NCBI GenBank assembly: GCA_031769625.1
Contig: JAUIMM010000636.1
Span: forward strand, 6,931,801-6,995,800
DNA: 64,000 nt
Origin: Taudactylus pleione
Taxonomy: Eukaryota > Chordata > Amphibia > Anura > Myobatrachidae
Reading direction: 5' to 3'
The notes below the pieces were generated by a model, which saw only the letters and a list, made by a program, of their open reading frames with translations, had not been told where the DNA came from and searched no databases. Position numbers and translations under genes: made by a program. Below are positions 34,091 through 48,700 of the stretch, piece by piece; the first letter of the stretch is position 1, and the number at the start of each line of letters is the position of its first letter.

Positions 34091-37000
34091 ATGCAACATG
34101 GGAGAAAAACCATTTTAGATCACATTTGTGGGCCATGGTCTTCAACACATTGTGTGAAATTTTGAGCTGTCTATATTTGCTACAAGAGGAGCTATTGCAA
34201 AGTTTGCGTTTTTGCTGTTTCCATTGGTTTCAATGCATTTTGGCCTAAAACGAGCATTTGCTGTATTCTCTTAAATGCAACATGGGAGAAAAACCATTTC
34301 ACATCACATTTCTGTGCCTTGGTCGTCAACACATTGTGTGAAATTTTGAGCTGTCTATGTTTACTACAAGAGGAGATATGGCAAATAATGTGTTTTTGCT
34401 GTTTCCATTGGTTTCAATGCATTTTTTCCTAAAACAAGCATTTGCTTATTTTCTCTTAAACGCAACATGGGAGAAAAACCATTTCATATCACATTTGTGG
34501 GCCTTGGTCTTCAACACATTGTGTGAAATTTTGAGTTGTCTGTGTTTGCTACAAGAGGAGATATGGCAAATAATGTGTTTTTGCTTTTTCCAGGTTTCAA
34601 TGCATTTTGGCCTAAAACAAGCATTTTCTGTTTTCTCTTAAATGCAACATGGGAGAAAAACCATTTCATATCTCATTTGTTGGCCTTGATCTTCAACACA
34701 TTGTGTGAAATTTTGAGCTTTCTGTGTTTACTACAAGAGGAGATATGGCAAAGTATGCTTTTTTGCTGTTTCCTTTGGTTTCTATGAATTTTGGCCTAAA
34801 ACGAGCATTGGCTGTTTTCTCTTAAACGCAACATGGGAGAAAAACCATTTCACACCATATATGTGGGCCTTGGTCTTCAAAACATTGTGTGAAATTTTGA
34901 GCTGTCTGTGTTTACTGCAAGAGAAGATATGGCAAAGAATGCTTTTTTGCTGTTTTTTTTTGTTTCAATGCATTTTGGCCTAAAACAAGAATTGGCTGTT
35001 TTCTCTTAAATGCAAAATGGGAGATAAACCATTTCACATCACATTTGTTTGCCTTAGTCTTCAACACATTGTGTGAAATTTTGAGCTGTCTGTGTTTACT
35101 ACAAGAGGAGATATGGCAAAGTAAGTGTTTTTGCTGTTTTCATTGGTTTCAATGCATTTTGGCCTAAAATGAGCATTTGCTGTTTTTTCTTATATACAGG
35201 ATGGGAGAAAAACTATTTCATATCACATTTCTGGGCCTTGGTCTTCAACACATTGTGTGAAATTTTGAGTGATCTGTGTTTGCTACAAGAGGAGATATGG
35301 CAAAGTATGCTTTTTTGCTGTTTCCATTGGTTTCAATGCATTTTGGCCTATAACGAGCATTTCCTGTATTTTCTAATACGCAACTTGGGAGAAAAACCAT
35401 TTCACATCACATTTGTTGGCCTTGGTCTTCAACACATTGTGAGAAATTTGGAGCTGTCTGTGTTTGCCACAAGAGGTGATATGGCAAAGTATGCGTTTTT
35501 GCTGTTTCCTTTGGTTTCTATGCATTTTGGCCTAAAATGAGCATTTGCTGTTTTCTCTTAAATGCAACATGGGAGAAAAACCATTTCATATCACATTTGT
35601 TGGATTTGGTCTTCAAGACTGTGTGAAATTTTGAGCTGTCTGTGTTTGGTACAAGAGGAGATATGGCAAAGAATGCATTTTTACTGTTTCCACTGGTTTC
35701 AATCCATTTTGGCCTAAAATTAGCATTTGCTGTTTTCTCTTAAATGCAACATGGGAGAAAAACCATTTCACATCACATTTGTTGGCCTTGGTCTTCAACA
35801 CATTGTGTGAACGTTTGAGCTGTCTGTGTTTGCTACAAGAGGAGATATGGCAAAGTATGTGTTTTTGCTTTTTTCATTGGTTTCAATGCATTTTGGCCTA
35901 AAACGAGCATTTGCTGTTTTCTCTTAAATGCAGCATTGGAGAAAAACCATTTTAGATCACATTTGTGGGCCATGGTCTTCAACACATTGTGTGAAATTTT
36001 GAGCTGTCTGTGTTTACTACAAGAGGAGATATGGCAAAGTATGCATTTTTGTTGTTTTCATTGGTTTCAATGCATTTTGGCCTAAAATGAGCATTTGCTG
36101 TTTTTTCTTATATACAAGATGGGAGAAAAACTATTTCATATCACATTTCTGGGCCTTTGTCGTCAACACATTGTGTGAAATTTTGAGCTGTCTATGTTTA
36201 CTACAAGAGGAGATATGGCAAATAATGTGTTTTTGCTGTTTCCATTGGTTTCAATGCATTTTGGCCTAAAACAAGCATTTTCTGTTTTCTCTTAAATGCA
36301 ACATGGGAGAAAAACCATTTCATATCACATTTGTTGGATTTGGTCTTCAAGACTGTGTGAAATTTTGAGCTGTCTATGTTTACTACAAGAGGAGATATGG
36401 CAAATAATGTGTTTTTACTGTTTCCACTGGTTTCAATCCATTTTGGCCTAAAATTAGCATTTGCTGTTTTCTCTTAAATTCAACATGGGAGAAAAACCAT
36501 TTCACATCACATTTGTTGGCCTTGGTCTTCAACACATTGTGTGAAAGTTTGAGCTGTCTGTGTTTGCTACAAGAGGAGATATGGCAAAGTATGTGTTTTT
36601 GCTTTTTTCATTGGTTTCAATGCATTTTGGCCTAAAACGAGCATTTGCTGTTTTCTCTTAAATGCAACATGGGAGAAAAACCATTTTAGATCACATTTGT
36701 GGGCCATGGTCTTCAACACATTGTGTGAAATTTTGAGCTGTCTATATTTGCTACAAGAGGAGCTATTGCAAAGTTTGCGTTTTTGCTGTTTCCATTGGTT
36801 TCAATGCATTTTGGCCTAAAATGAGCATTTGCTGTATTCTCTTAAATGCAACATGGGAGAAAAACCATTTCACATCACATTTCTGTGCCTTGGTCGTCAA
36901 CACATTGTGTGAAATTTTGAGCTGTCTATGTTTACTACAAGAGGAGATATGGCAAATAATGTGTTTTTGCTGTTTCCATTGGTTTCAATGCATTTTTTCC

Positions 37001-38885
37001 TAAAACAAGCATTTGCTTATTTTCTCTTAAACGCAACATGGGAGAAAAACCATTTCATATCACATTTGTGGGCCTTGGTCTTCAACACATTGTGTGAAAT
37101 TTTGAGTTGTCTGTGTTTGCTACAAGAGGAGATATGGCAAATAATGTGTTTTTGCTTTTTCCAGGTTTCAATGCATTTTGGCCTAAAACAAGCATTTTCT
37201 GTTTTCTCTTAAATGCAACATGGGAGAAAAACCATTTCATATCTCATTTGTTGGCCTTGATCTTCAACACATTGTGTGAAATTTTGAGCTTTCTGTGTTT
37301 ACTACAAGAGGAGATATGGCAAAGTATGCTTTTTTGCTGTTTCCTTTGGTTTCTATGAATTTTGGCCTAAAACGAGCATTGGCTGTTTTCTCTTAAACGC
37401 AACATGGGAGAAAAACCATTTCACACCATATATGTGGGCCTTGGTCTTCAAAACATTGTGTGAAATTTTGAGCTGTCTGTGTTTACTGCAAGAGGAGATA
37501 TGGCAAAGAATGCTTTTTTGCTGTTTTTTTTTGTTTCAATGCATTTTGGCCTAAAACGAGAATTGGCTGTTTTCTCTTAAATGCAAAATGGGAGATAAAC
37601 CATTTCACATCACATTTGTTTGCCTTAGTCTTCAACACATTGTGTGAAATTTTGAGCTGTCTGTGTTTACTACAAGAGGAGATATGGCAAAGTAAGTGTT
37701 TTTGCTGTTTTCATTGGTTTCAATGCATTTTGGCCTAAAATGAGCATTTGCTGTTTTTTCTTATATACAGGATGGGAGAAAAACTATTTCATATCACATT
37801 TCTGGGCCTTGGTCTTCAACACATTGTGTGAAATTTTGAGTGGTCTGTGTTTGCTACAAGAGGAGATATGGCAAAGTATGCTTTTTTGCTGTTTCCATTG
37901 GTTTCAATGCATTTTGGCCTATAACGAGCATTTCCTGTATTTTCTAATACGCAACTTGGGAGAAAAACCATTTCACATCACATTTGTTGGCCTTGGTCTT
38001 CAACACATTGTGAGAAATTTGGAGCTGTCTGTGTTTGCCACAAGAGGTGATATGGCAAAGTATGCGTTTTTGCTGTTTCCTTTGGTTTCTATGCATTTTG
38101 GCCTAAAATGAGCATTTGCTGTTTTCTCTTAAATGCAACATGGGAGAAAAACCATTTCATATCACATTTGTTGGATTTGGTCTTCAAGACTGTGTGAAAT
38201 TTTGAGCTGTCTGTGTTTGGTACAAGAGGAGATATGGCAAAGAATGCATTTTTACTGTTTCCACTGGTTTCAATCCATTTTGGCCTAAAATTAGCATTTG
38301 CTGTTTTCTCTTAAATGCAACATGGGAGAAAAACCATTTCACATCACATTTGTTGGCCTTGGTCTTCAACACATTGTGTGAACGTTTGAGCTGTCTGTGT
38401 TTGCTATAAGAGGAGATATGGCAAAGTATGTGTTTTTGCTTTTTTCATTGGTTTCAATGCATTTTGGCCTAAAACGAGCATTTGCTGTTTTCTCTTAAAT
38501 GCAGCATTGGAGAAAAACCATTTTAGATCACATTTGTGGGCCATGGTCTTCAACACATTGTGTGAAATTTTGAGCTGTCTGTGTTTACTACAAGAGGAGA
38601 TATGGCAAAGTATGCATTTTTGCTGTTTTCATTGGTTTCAATGCATTTTGGCCTAAAATGAGCATTTGCTGTTTTTTCTTATATACAAGATGGGAGAAAA
38701 ACTATTTCATATCACATTTCTGGGCCTTGGTCGTCAACACATTGTGTGAAATTTTGAGCTGTCTATGTTTACTACAAGAGGAGATATGGCAAATAATGTG
38801 TTTTTGCTGTTTCCTTTGGTTTCAATGCATTTTGGCCTAAAACAAGCATTTTCTGTTTTCTCTTAAATGCAACATGGGAGAAAAA
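34090..38885 (+). repeat. 14-monomer higher-order repeat (2571 bp), copy B
   Basis: Counterpart of 21.6-26.4 kb, with the same 2571-bp spacing of the tttttccaggtttc type (about 34.58 and 37.15 kb) and the ttatatacaggatgg type (about 35.19 and 37.76 kb). Confidence 0.83.
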
Positions 38886-40083
38886 CCATTTCATATCTCA
38901 TTTGTTGGCCTTGATCTTCAACACATTGTGTGAAATTTTGAGCTTTCTGTGTTTACTACAAGAGGAGATATGGCAAAGTATGCTTTTTTGCTGTTTTCTT
39001 TGGTTTCAATGCATTTTGGCCAATAACGAGCATTTGCTGTATTTTCTAATACGCAACTTGGGAGAAAAACCATTTCACATCACATTTGTTGGCCTTGGTC
39101 TTCAACACATTGTGAGAAATTTGGAGCTGTCTGTGTTTGCCACAAGAGGTGATATGGCAAAGTAAGGGTTTTTGCTGTTTCCTTTGGTTTCTATGCATTT
39201 TGGCCTAAAATGAGCATTTGCTGTTTTCTCTTAAATGCAACATGGGAGAAAAACCATTTCATATCACATTTGTTGGATTTGGTCTTCAAGACTGTGTGAA
39301 ATTTTGAGCTGTCTGTGTTTGGTACAAGAGGAGATATGGCAAAGAATGCATTTTTACTGTTTCCACTGGTTTCAATCCATTTTGGCCTAAAATTAGCATT
39401 TGCTGTTTTCTCTTAAATGCAACATGGGAGAAAAACCATTTCACATCACATTTGTTGGCCTTGGTCTTTAACACATTGTGTGAACGTTTGAGCTGTCTGT
39501 GTTTGCTACAAGAGGAGATATGGCAAAGTATGTGTTTTTGCTTTTTTCATTGGTTTCAATGCATTTTGGCCTAAAACGAGCATTTGCTGTTTTCTCTTAA
39601 ATGCAACATGGGAGAAAAACCATTTTAGATCACATTTGTTTGCCATGGTCTTCAACACATTGTGTGAAATTTTGAGCTGTCTGTGTTTACTACAAGAGGA
39701 GATATGGCAAAGTATGCATTTTTGCTGTTTTCATTGGTTTCAATGCATTTTGGCCTAAAATGAGCATTTACTGTTTTCTCTTAAATGCAACATGGGAGAA
39801 AAACCATTTCACATCACATTTCTGTGCCTTGGTCGTCAACACATTGTGTGAAAGTTTGAGCTGTCTGTGTTTGCTACAAGAGGAGATATGGCAAAGTAAG
39901 TGTTTTTGCTTTTTTCATTGGTTTCAATGCATTTTGGCCTAAAACGAGCATTTGCTGTTTTCTCTTAAATGCAACATGGGAGAAAAACCATTTTAGATCA
40001 CATTTGTGGGCCATGGTCTTCAACACATTGTGTGAAATTTTGAGCTGTCTATATTTGCTACAAGAGGAGCTATTGCAAAGTTT

Positions 40084-43000
40084 GCGTTTTTGCTGTTTCC
40101 ATTGGTTTCAATGCATTTTGGCCTAAAACGAGCATTTGCTGTATTCTCTTAAATGCAACATGGGAGAAAAACCATTTCACATCACATTTCTGTGCCTTGG
40201 TCGTCAACACATTGTGTGAAATTTTGAGCTGTCTATGTTTACTACAAGAGGAGATATGGCAAATAATGTGTTTTTGTTGTTTCTATTGGTTTCAATGCAT
40301 TTTGGCCTAAAACAAGCATTTGCTTGTTTTCTCTTAAACGCAACATGGGAGAAAAACCATTTCATATCACATTTGTGGGCCTTAGTCTTCAACACATTGT
40401 GTGAAATTTTGAGTTGTCTGTGTTTGCTACAAGAGGAGATATGGCAAATAATGTGTTTTTGCTTTTTCCATTGGTTTCAATGCATTTTGGCCTAAAACAA
40501 GCATTTTCTGTTTTCTCTTAAATGCAACATGGGAGAAAAACCATTTCATATCTCATTTGTTGGCCTTGATCTTCAACACATTGTGTGAAATTTTGAGCTT
40601 TCTGTGTTTACTACAAGAGGAGATATGGCAAAGTATGCTTTTTTGCTGTTTCCTTTGGTTTCTATGCATTTTGGCCTAAAACGAGCATTGGCTGTTTTCT
40701 CTTAAACGCAACATGGGAGAAAAAACATTTCACATCACATATGTGGGCCTTGGTCTTCAAAACATTGTGTGAAATTTTGAGCTGTCTGTGTTTACTGCAA
40801 GAGTAGGTATGGCAAAGAATGCTTTTTTGCTGTTTTTTTTTGTTTCAATGCATTTTGGACTAAAACGAGAATTGGCTGTTTTCTCTTAAATGCAAAATGG
40901 GAGATAAACCATATCACATCACATTTGTTTGCCTTAGTCTTCAACACATTGTGTGAAATTTTGAGCTGTCTGTGTTTACTACAAGAGGAGATATGGCAAA
41001 GTATGCTTTTTTGCTGTTTCCATTGGTTTCAATGCATTTTGGCCTATAACGAGCATTTGCTGTATTTTCTAATACGCAACTTGGGAGAAAAACCATTTCA
41101 CATCACATTTGTTGGCCTTGGTCTTCAACACATTGTGAGAAATTTGGAGCTGTCTGTGTTTGCCACAAGAGGTGATATGGCAAAGTATGCGTTTTTGCTG
41201 TTTCCTTTGGTTTCAATGCATTTTGGCCTAAAATGAGCATTTGCTGTTTTCTCTTAAATGCAACATGGGAGAAAAACCATTTCATATCACATTTGTTGGA
41301 TTTGGTCTTCAAGACTGTGTGAAATTTTGAGCTGTCTGTGTTTGGTACAAGAGGAGATATGGCAAAGAATGCATTTTTACTGTTTCCACTGGTTTCAATC
41401 CATTTTGGCCTAAAATTAGCATTTGCTGTTTTCTCTTAAATGCAACATGGGAGAAAAACCATTTCACATCACATTTGTTGGCCTTGGTCTTCAACACATT
41501 GTGTGAACGTTTGAGCTGTCTGTGTTTGCTACAAGAGGAGATATGGCAAAGTATGTGTTTTTGCTTTTTTCATTGGTTTCAATGCATTTTGGCCTAAAAC
41601 GAGCATTTGCTGTTTTCTCTTAAATGCAGCATGGGAGAAAAACCATTTTAGATCACATTTGTGGGCCATGGTCTTCAACACATTGTGTGAAATTTTGAGC
41701 TGTCTGTGTTTACTACAAGAGGAGATATGGCAAAGTATGCATTTTTGCTGTTTTCATTGGTTTCAATGCATTTTGGCCTAAAATGAGCATTTGCTGTTTT
41801 TTCTTATATACAAGATGGGAGAAAAACTATTTCATATCACATTTCTAGGCCTTTGTCGTCAACACATTGTGTGAAATTTTGAGCTGTCTATGTTTACTAC
41901 AAGAGGAGATATGGCAAATAATGTGTTTTTGCTTTTTCCATTGGTTTCAATGCATTTTGGCCTAAAACAAGCATTTTCTGTTTTCTCTTAAATGCAACAT
42001 GGGAGAAAAACCATTTCATATCTCATTTGTGGGCCTTGATCTTCAACACATTGTGTGAAATTTTGAGCTTTCTGTGTTTACTACAAGAGGAGATATGGCA
42101 AAGTATGCTTTTTTGCTGTTTCCTTTGGTTTCTATGCATTTTGGCCTAAAACGAGCATTGGCTGTTTTCTCTTAAACGCAACATGGGAGAAAAACCATTT
42201 CACATCACATATGTGGGCCTTGGTCTTCAAAACATGGTGTGAAATTTTGAGCTGTCTGTGTTTACTGCAAGAGGAGATATGGCAAAGAATGCTTTTTTGC
42301 TGTTTTTTTTTGTTTCAATGCATTTTGGCCTAAAACGAGAATTGGCTGTTTTCTCTTAAATGCAAAATGGGAGATAAACCATATCACATCACATTTGTTT
42401 GCCTTAGTCTTCAACACATTGTGTGAAATTTTGAGCTGTCTGTGTTTACTACAAGAGGAGATATGGCAAAGTATGCTTTTTTGCTGTTTCCATTGGTTTC
42501 AATGCATTTTGGCCTATAACTAGCATTTGCTGTATTTTCTAATATGCAACTTGGGAGAAAAACCATTTCACATCACATTTGTTGGCCTTGGTCTTCAACA
42601 CATTGTGAGAAATTTGGAGCTGTCTGTGTTTGCCACAAGAGGTGATATGGCAAAGTATGCGTTTTTGCTGTTTCCTTTGGTTTCAATGCATTTTGGCCTA
42701 AAATGAGCATTTGCTGTTTTCTCTTAAATGCAACATGGGAGAAAAACCATTTCATATCACATTTGTTGGATTGGTCTTCAACACATTGTGTGAAATTTTG
42801 AGCTTTCTGTGTTTACTACAAGAGGAGATATGGCAAAGTATGCTTTTTTGCTGTTTCCTTTGGTTTCTATGCATTTTGGCCTAAAACGAGCATTGGCTGT
42901 TTTCTCTTAAACGCAACATGGGAGAAAAACCATTTCACATCACATATGTGGGCCTTGGTCTTCAAAACATTGTGTGAAATTTTGAGCTGTCTGTGCTTAC

Positions 43001-45750
43001 TGCAAGAGGAGATATGGCAAAGAATGCTTTTTTGCTGGTTTTTTTTGTTTCAATGCATTTTGGCCTAAAACAAGAATTGGCTGTTTTCTCTTAAATGCAA
43101 AATGGGAGATAAACCATATCACATCACATTTGTTTGCCTTAGTCTTCAACACATTGTGTGAAATTTTGAGCTGTCTGTGTTTACTACAAGAGGAGATATG
43201 GCAAAGTATGCTTTTTTGCTGTTTCCATTGGTTTCAATGCATTTTGGCCTATAACGAGCATTTGCTGTATTTTCTAATACGCAACTTGGGAGAAAAACCA
43301 TTTCACATCACATTTGTTGGCCTTGGTCTTCAACACATTGTGAGAAATTTGGAGCTGTCTGTGTTTGCCACAAGAGGTGATATGGCAAAGTAAGTGTTTT
43401 TGCTGTTTCCATTGGTGTCAACGCATTTTGGCCTAAAACGAGCATTTGCTGTATTCTCTTAAATGCAACATGGGAGAAAAACCATTTCACATCACATTTC
43501 TGTGCCTTGGTCGTCAACACATTGTGTGAAATTTTGAGCTGTCTATGTTTACTACAAGAGGAGATATGGCAAATAATGTGTTTTTGCTGTTTCTATTGGT
43601 TTCAATGCATTTTTTCCTAAAACAAGCATTTGCTTGTTTTCTCTTAAACGCAACATGGGAGAAAAACCATTTCATATCACATTTGTGGGCCTTGGTCTTC
43701 AACACATTGTGTGAAATTTTGAGTTGTCTGTGTTTGCTACAAGAAGAGATATGGCAAATAATGTGTTTTTGCTGTTTCCTTTGGTTTCAATGCATTTTGG
43801 CCTAAAACAAGCATTTTCTGTTTTCTCTTAAACGCAACATGGGAGAAAAACCATTTCATATCACATTTGTGTGCCTTGGTCTTCAACACATTGTGTGAAA
43901 TTTTGAGCTGTCTATGTTTACTACAAGAGGAGATATGGCAAATAATGTGTTTTTGCTGTTTCCATTGGTTTCAATGCATTTTGGCCTATAACGAGCATTT
44001 GCTGTATTTTCTAATACGCAACTTGGGAGAAAAACCATTTCACATCACATTTGTTGGCCTTGGTCTTCAACACATTGTGAGAAATTTGGAGCTGTCTGTG
44101 TTTGCCACAAGAGGTGATATGGCAAAGTATGCGTTTTTGCTGTTTCCTTTGGTTTCAATGCATTTTGGCCTAAAATGAGCATTTGCTGTTTTCTCTTAAA
44201 TGCAACATGGGAGAAAAACCATTTCATATCACATTTGTTGGATTTGGTCTTCAAGACTGTGTGAAATTTTGAGCTGTCTGTGTTTGGTACAAGAGGAGAT
44301 ATGGCAAAGAATGCATTTTTACTGTTTCCACTGGTTTCAATCCATTTTGGCCTAAAATTAGCATTTGCTGTTTTCTCTTAAATGCAACATGGGAGAAAAA
44401 CCATTTCACATCACATTTGTTGGCCTTGGTCTTCAACACATTGTGTGAACGTTTGAGCTGTCTGTGTTTGCTACAAGAGGAGATATGGCAAAGTATGTGT
44501 TTTTGCTTTTTTCATTGGTTTCAATGCATTTTGGCCTAAAACGAGCATTTGCTGTTTTCTCTTAAATGCAGCATGGGAGAAAAACCATTTTAGATCACAT
44601 TTGTGGGCCATGGTCTTCAACACATTGTGTGAAATTTTGAGCTGTCTGTGTTTACTACAAGAGGAGATATGGCAAAGTATGCATTTTTGCTGTTTTCATT
44701 GGTTTCAATGCATTTTGGCCTAAAATGAGCATTTGCTGTTTTTTCTTATATACAAGATGGGAGAAAAACTATTTCATATCACATTTCTGGGCCTTTGTCG
44801 TCAACACATTGTGTGAAATTTTGAGCTGTCTATGTTTACTACAAGAGGAGATATGGCAAATAATGTGTTTTTGCTGTTTCCATTGGTTTCAATGCATTTT
44901 GGCCTAAAATGAGCATTTGCTGTTTTTTCTTATATACAGGATGGGAGAAAAACTATTTCATATCACATTTCTGGGCCTTGGTCTTCAACACATTGTGTGA
45001 AATTTTGAGTGGTCTGTGTTTGCTACCAGAGGAGATATGGCAAAGTATGCTTTTTTGCTGTTTCCATTGGTTTCAATGCATTTTGGCCTATAACGAGCAT
45101 TTCCTGTATTTTCTAATACGCAACTTGGGAGAAAAACCATTTCACATCACATTTGTTGGCCTTGGTCTTCAACACATTGTGAGAAATTTGGAGCTGTCTG
45201 TGTTTGCCACAAGAGGTGATATGGCAAAGTATGCGTTTTTGCTGTTTCCTTTGGTTTCTATGCATTTTGGCCTAAAATGAGCATTTGCTGTTTTCTCTTA
45301 AATGCAACATGGGAGAAAAACCATTTCATATCACATTTGTTGGATTTGGTCTTCAAGACTGTGTGAAATTTTGAGCTGTCTGTGTTTGGTACAAGAGGAG
45401 ATATGGCAAAGAATGCATTTTTACTGTTTCCACTGGTTTCAATCCATTTTGGCCTAAAATTAGCATTTGCTGTTTTCTCTTAAATGCAACATGGGAGAAA
45501 AACCATTTCACATCACATTTGTTGGCCTTGGTCTTCAACACATTGTGTGAACGTTTGAGCTGTCTGTGTTTGCTACAAAAGGAGATATGGCAAAGTATGT
45601 GTTTTTGCTTTTTTCATTGGTTTCAATGCATTTTGGCCTAAAACGAGCATTTGCTGTTTTCTCTTAAATGCAGCATTGGAGAAAAACCATTTTAGATCAC
45701 ATTTGTGGGCCATGGTCTTCAACACATTGTGTGAAATTTTGAGCTGTCTG
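40084..45750 (+). repeat. Mosaic satellite between super-repeats
   Basis: About 31 monomers in the same orientation, made of the same types but in an order that matches neither neighbour throughout. Pieces resemble the 22-monomer unit (40.2-42.0 kb matches 47.4-49.1 kb at an offset of about 7.17 kb), while 44.9-45.7 kb resembles the 14-monomer unit. It looks like the product of several unequal exchanges. No gene is present. Confidence 0.85.
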
Positions 45751-48700
45751 TGTTTACTACAAGAGGAGATATGGCAAAGTATGCATTTTTGCTGTTTTCA
45801 TTGGTTTCAATGCATTTTGGCCTAAAATGAGCATTTGCTGTTTTTTCTTATATACAAGATGGGAGAAAAACTATTTCATATCACAATTCTGGGCCTTGGT
45901 CGTCAACACATTGTGTGAAATTTTGAGCTGTCTATGTTTACTACAAGAGGAGATATGGCAAATAATGTGTTTTTGCTGTTTCCATTGGTTTCAATGCATT
46001 TTGGCCTAAAACAAGCATTTTCTGTTTTCTCTTAAATGCAACATGGGAGAAAAACCATTTCATATCTCATTTGTTGGCCTTGATCTTCAACACATTGTGT
46101 GAAATTTTGAGCTTTCTGTGTTTACTACAAGAGGAGATATGGCAAAGTATGCTTTTTTGCTGTTTCCATTAGTTTCAATGCATTTTGGCCAATAACGAGC
46201 ATTTGCTGTATTTTCTAATACGCAACTTGGGAGAAAAACCATTTCACATCACATTTGTTGGCCTTGGTCTTCAACACATTGTGAGAAATTTGGAGCTGTC
46301 TGTGTTTGCCACAAGAGGTGATATGGCAAAGTAAGGGTTTTTGCTGTTTCCTTTGGTTTCTATGCATTTTGGCCTAAAATGAGCATTTGCTGTTTTCTCT
46401 TAAATGCAACATGGGAGAAAAACCATTTCATATCACATTTGTTGGATTTGGTCTTCAAGACTGTGTGAAATTTTGAGCTGTCTGTGTTTGCTACAAGAGG
46501 AGATATGGCAAAGAATGCATTTTTACTGTTTCCACTGGTTTCAATCCATTTTGGCCTAAAATTAGCATTTGCTGTTTTCTCTTAAATGCAACATGGGAGA
46601 AAAACCATTTCACATCACATTTGTTGGCCTTGGTCTTCAACACATTGTGTGAACATTTGAGCTGTCTGTGTTTGCTACAAGAGGAGATATGGCAAAGTAT
46701 GTGTTTTTGCTTTTTTCATTGGTTTCAATGCATTTTGGCCTAAAACGAGCATTTGCTGTTTTCTCTTAAATGCAACATGGGAGAAAAACCATTTTAGATC
46801 ACATTTGTGGGCCATGGTCTTCAACACATTGTGTGAAATTTTGAGCTGTCTGTGTTTACTACAAGAGGAGATATGGCAAAGTATGCATTTTTGCTGTTTT
46901 CATTGGTTTCAATGCATTTTGGCCTAAAATGAGCATTTGCTGTTTTCTCTTAAATGCAACATGGGAGAAAAACCATTTCACATCACATTTCTGTGCCTTG
47001 GTCGTCAACACATTGTGTGAAAGTTTGAGCTGTCTGTGTTTGCTACAAGAGGAGATATGGCAAAGTAAGTGTTTTTGCTTTTTTCATTGGTTTCAATGCA
47101 TTTTGGCCTAAAATGAGCATTTGCTGTTTTCTCTTAAATGCAACATGGGAGAAAAACCATTTTAGATCACATTTGTGGGCCATGGTCTTCAACACATTGT
47201 GTGAAATTTTGAGCTGTCTATATTTGCTACAAGAGGAGCTATTGCAAAGTTTGCGTTTTTGCTGTTTCCATTGGTTTCAATCCATTTTGGCCTAAAACGA
47301 GCATTTGCTGTATTCTCTTAAATGCAACATGGGAGAAAAACCATTTCACATCACATTTCTGTGCCTTGGTCGTCAACACATTGTGTGAAATTTTGAGCTG
47401 TCTATGTTTACTACAAGAGGAGATATGGCAAATAATGTGTTTTTGTTTTTTCTATTGGTTTCAATGCATTTTGGCCTAAAACAAGCATTTGCTTGTTTTC
47501 TCTTAAACGCAACATGGGAGAAAAACCATTTCATATCACATTTGTGGGCCTTAGTCTTCAACACATTGTGTGAAATTTTGAGTTGTCTGTGTTTGCTACA
47601 AGAGGAGATATGGCAAATAATGTGTTTTTGCTTTTTCCATTGGTTTCAATGCATTTTGGCCTAAAACAAGCATTTTCTGTTTTCTCTTAAATGCAACATG
47701 GGAGAAAAACCATTTCATATCTCATTTGTTGGCCTTGATCTTCAACACATTGTGTGAAATTTTGAGCTTTCTGTGTTTACTACAAGAGGAGATATGGCAA
47801 AGTATGCTTTTTTGCTGTTTCCTTTGGTTTCTATGCATTTTGGCCTAAAACGAGCATTGGCTGTTTTCTCTTAAACGCAACATGGGAGAAAAACCATTTC
47901 ACATCACATATGTGGGCCTTGGTCTTCAAAACATTGTGTGAAATTTTGAGCTGTCTGTGTTTACTGCAAGAGGAGGTATGGCAAAGAATGCTTTTTTGCT
48001 GTTTTTTTTTTGTTTCAATGCATTTTGGACTAAAACGAGAATTGGCTGTTTTCTCTTAAATGCAAAATGGGAGATAAACCATATCACATCACATTTGTTT
48101 GCCTTAGTCTTCAACACATTGTGTGAAATTTTGAGCTGTCTGTGTTTACTACAAGAGGAGATATGGCAAAGTATGCTTTTTTGCTGTTTCCATTGGTTTC
48201 AATGCATTTTGGCCTATAACGAGCATTTGCTGTATTTTCTAATACGCAACTTGGGAGAAAAACCATTTCACATCACATTTGTTGGCCTTGGTCTTCAACA
48301 CATTGTGAGAAATTTGGAGCTGTCTGTGTTTGCCACAAGAGGTGATATGGCAAAGTATGCGTTTTTACTGTTTCCTTTGGTTTCAATGCATTTTGGCCTA
48401 AAATGAGCATTTGCTGTTTTCTCTTAAATGCAACATGGGAGAAAAACCATTTCATATCACATTTGTTGGATTTGGTCTTCAAGACTGTGTGAAATTTTGA
48501 GCTGTCTGTGTTTGGTACAAGAGGAGATATGGCAAAGAATGCATTTTTACTGTTTCCACTGGTTTCAATCCATTTTGGCCTAAAATTAGCATTTGCTGTT
48601 TTCTCTTAAATGCAACATGGGAGAAAAACCATTTCACATCACATTTGTTGGCCTTGGTCTTCAACACATTGTGTGAACGTTTGAGCTGTCTGTGTTTGCT

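Larger units (their letters stand above)
27590..40083 (+). repeat. 12-kb satellite super-repeat, copy B (12,494 bp)
   Basis: Second head-to-tail copy of the preceding block, about 68 monomers. It starts at gcgtttttgctgtttcc (27590) and ends where the same box recurs at 40084; after that the sequence follows a different monomer (ccattgg instead of cctttgg). Near identity to copy A implies a very recent unequal exchange, or an assembly duplication. Confidence 0.86.
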
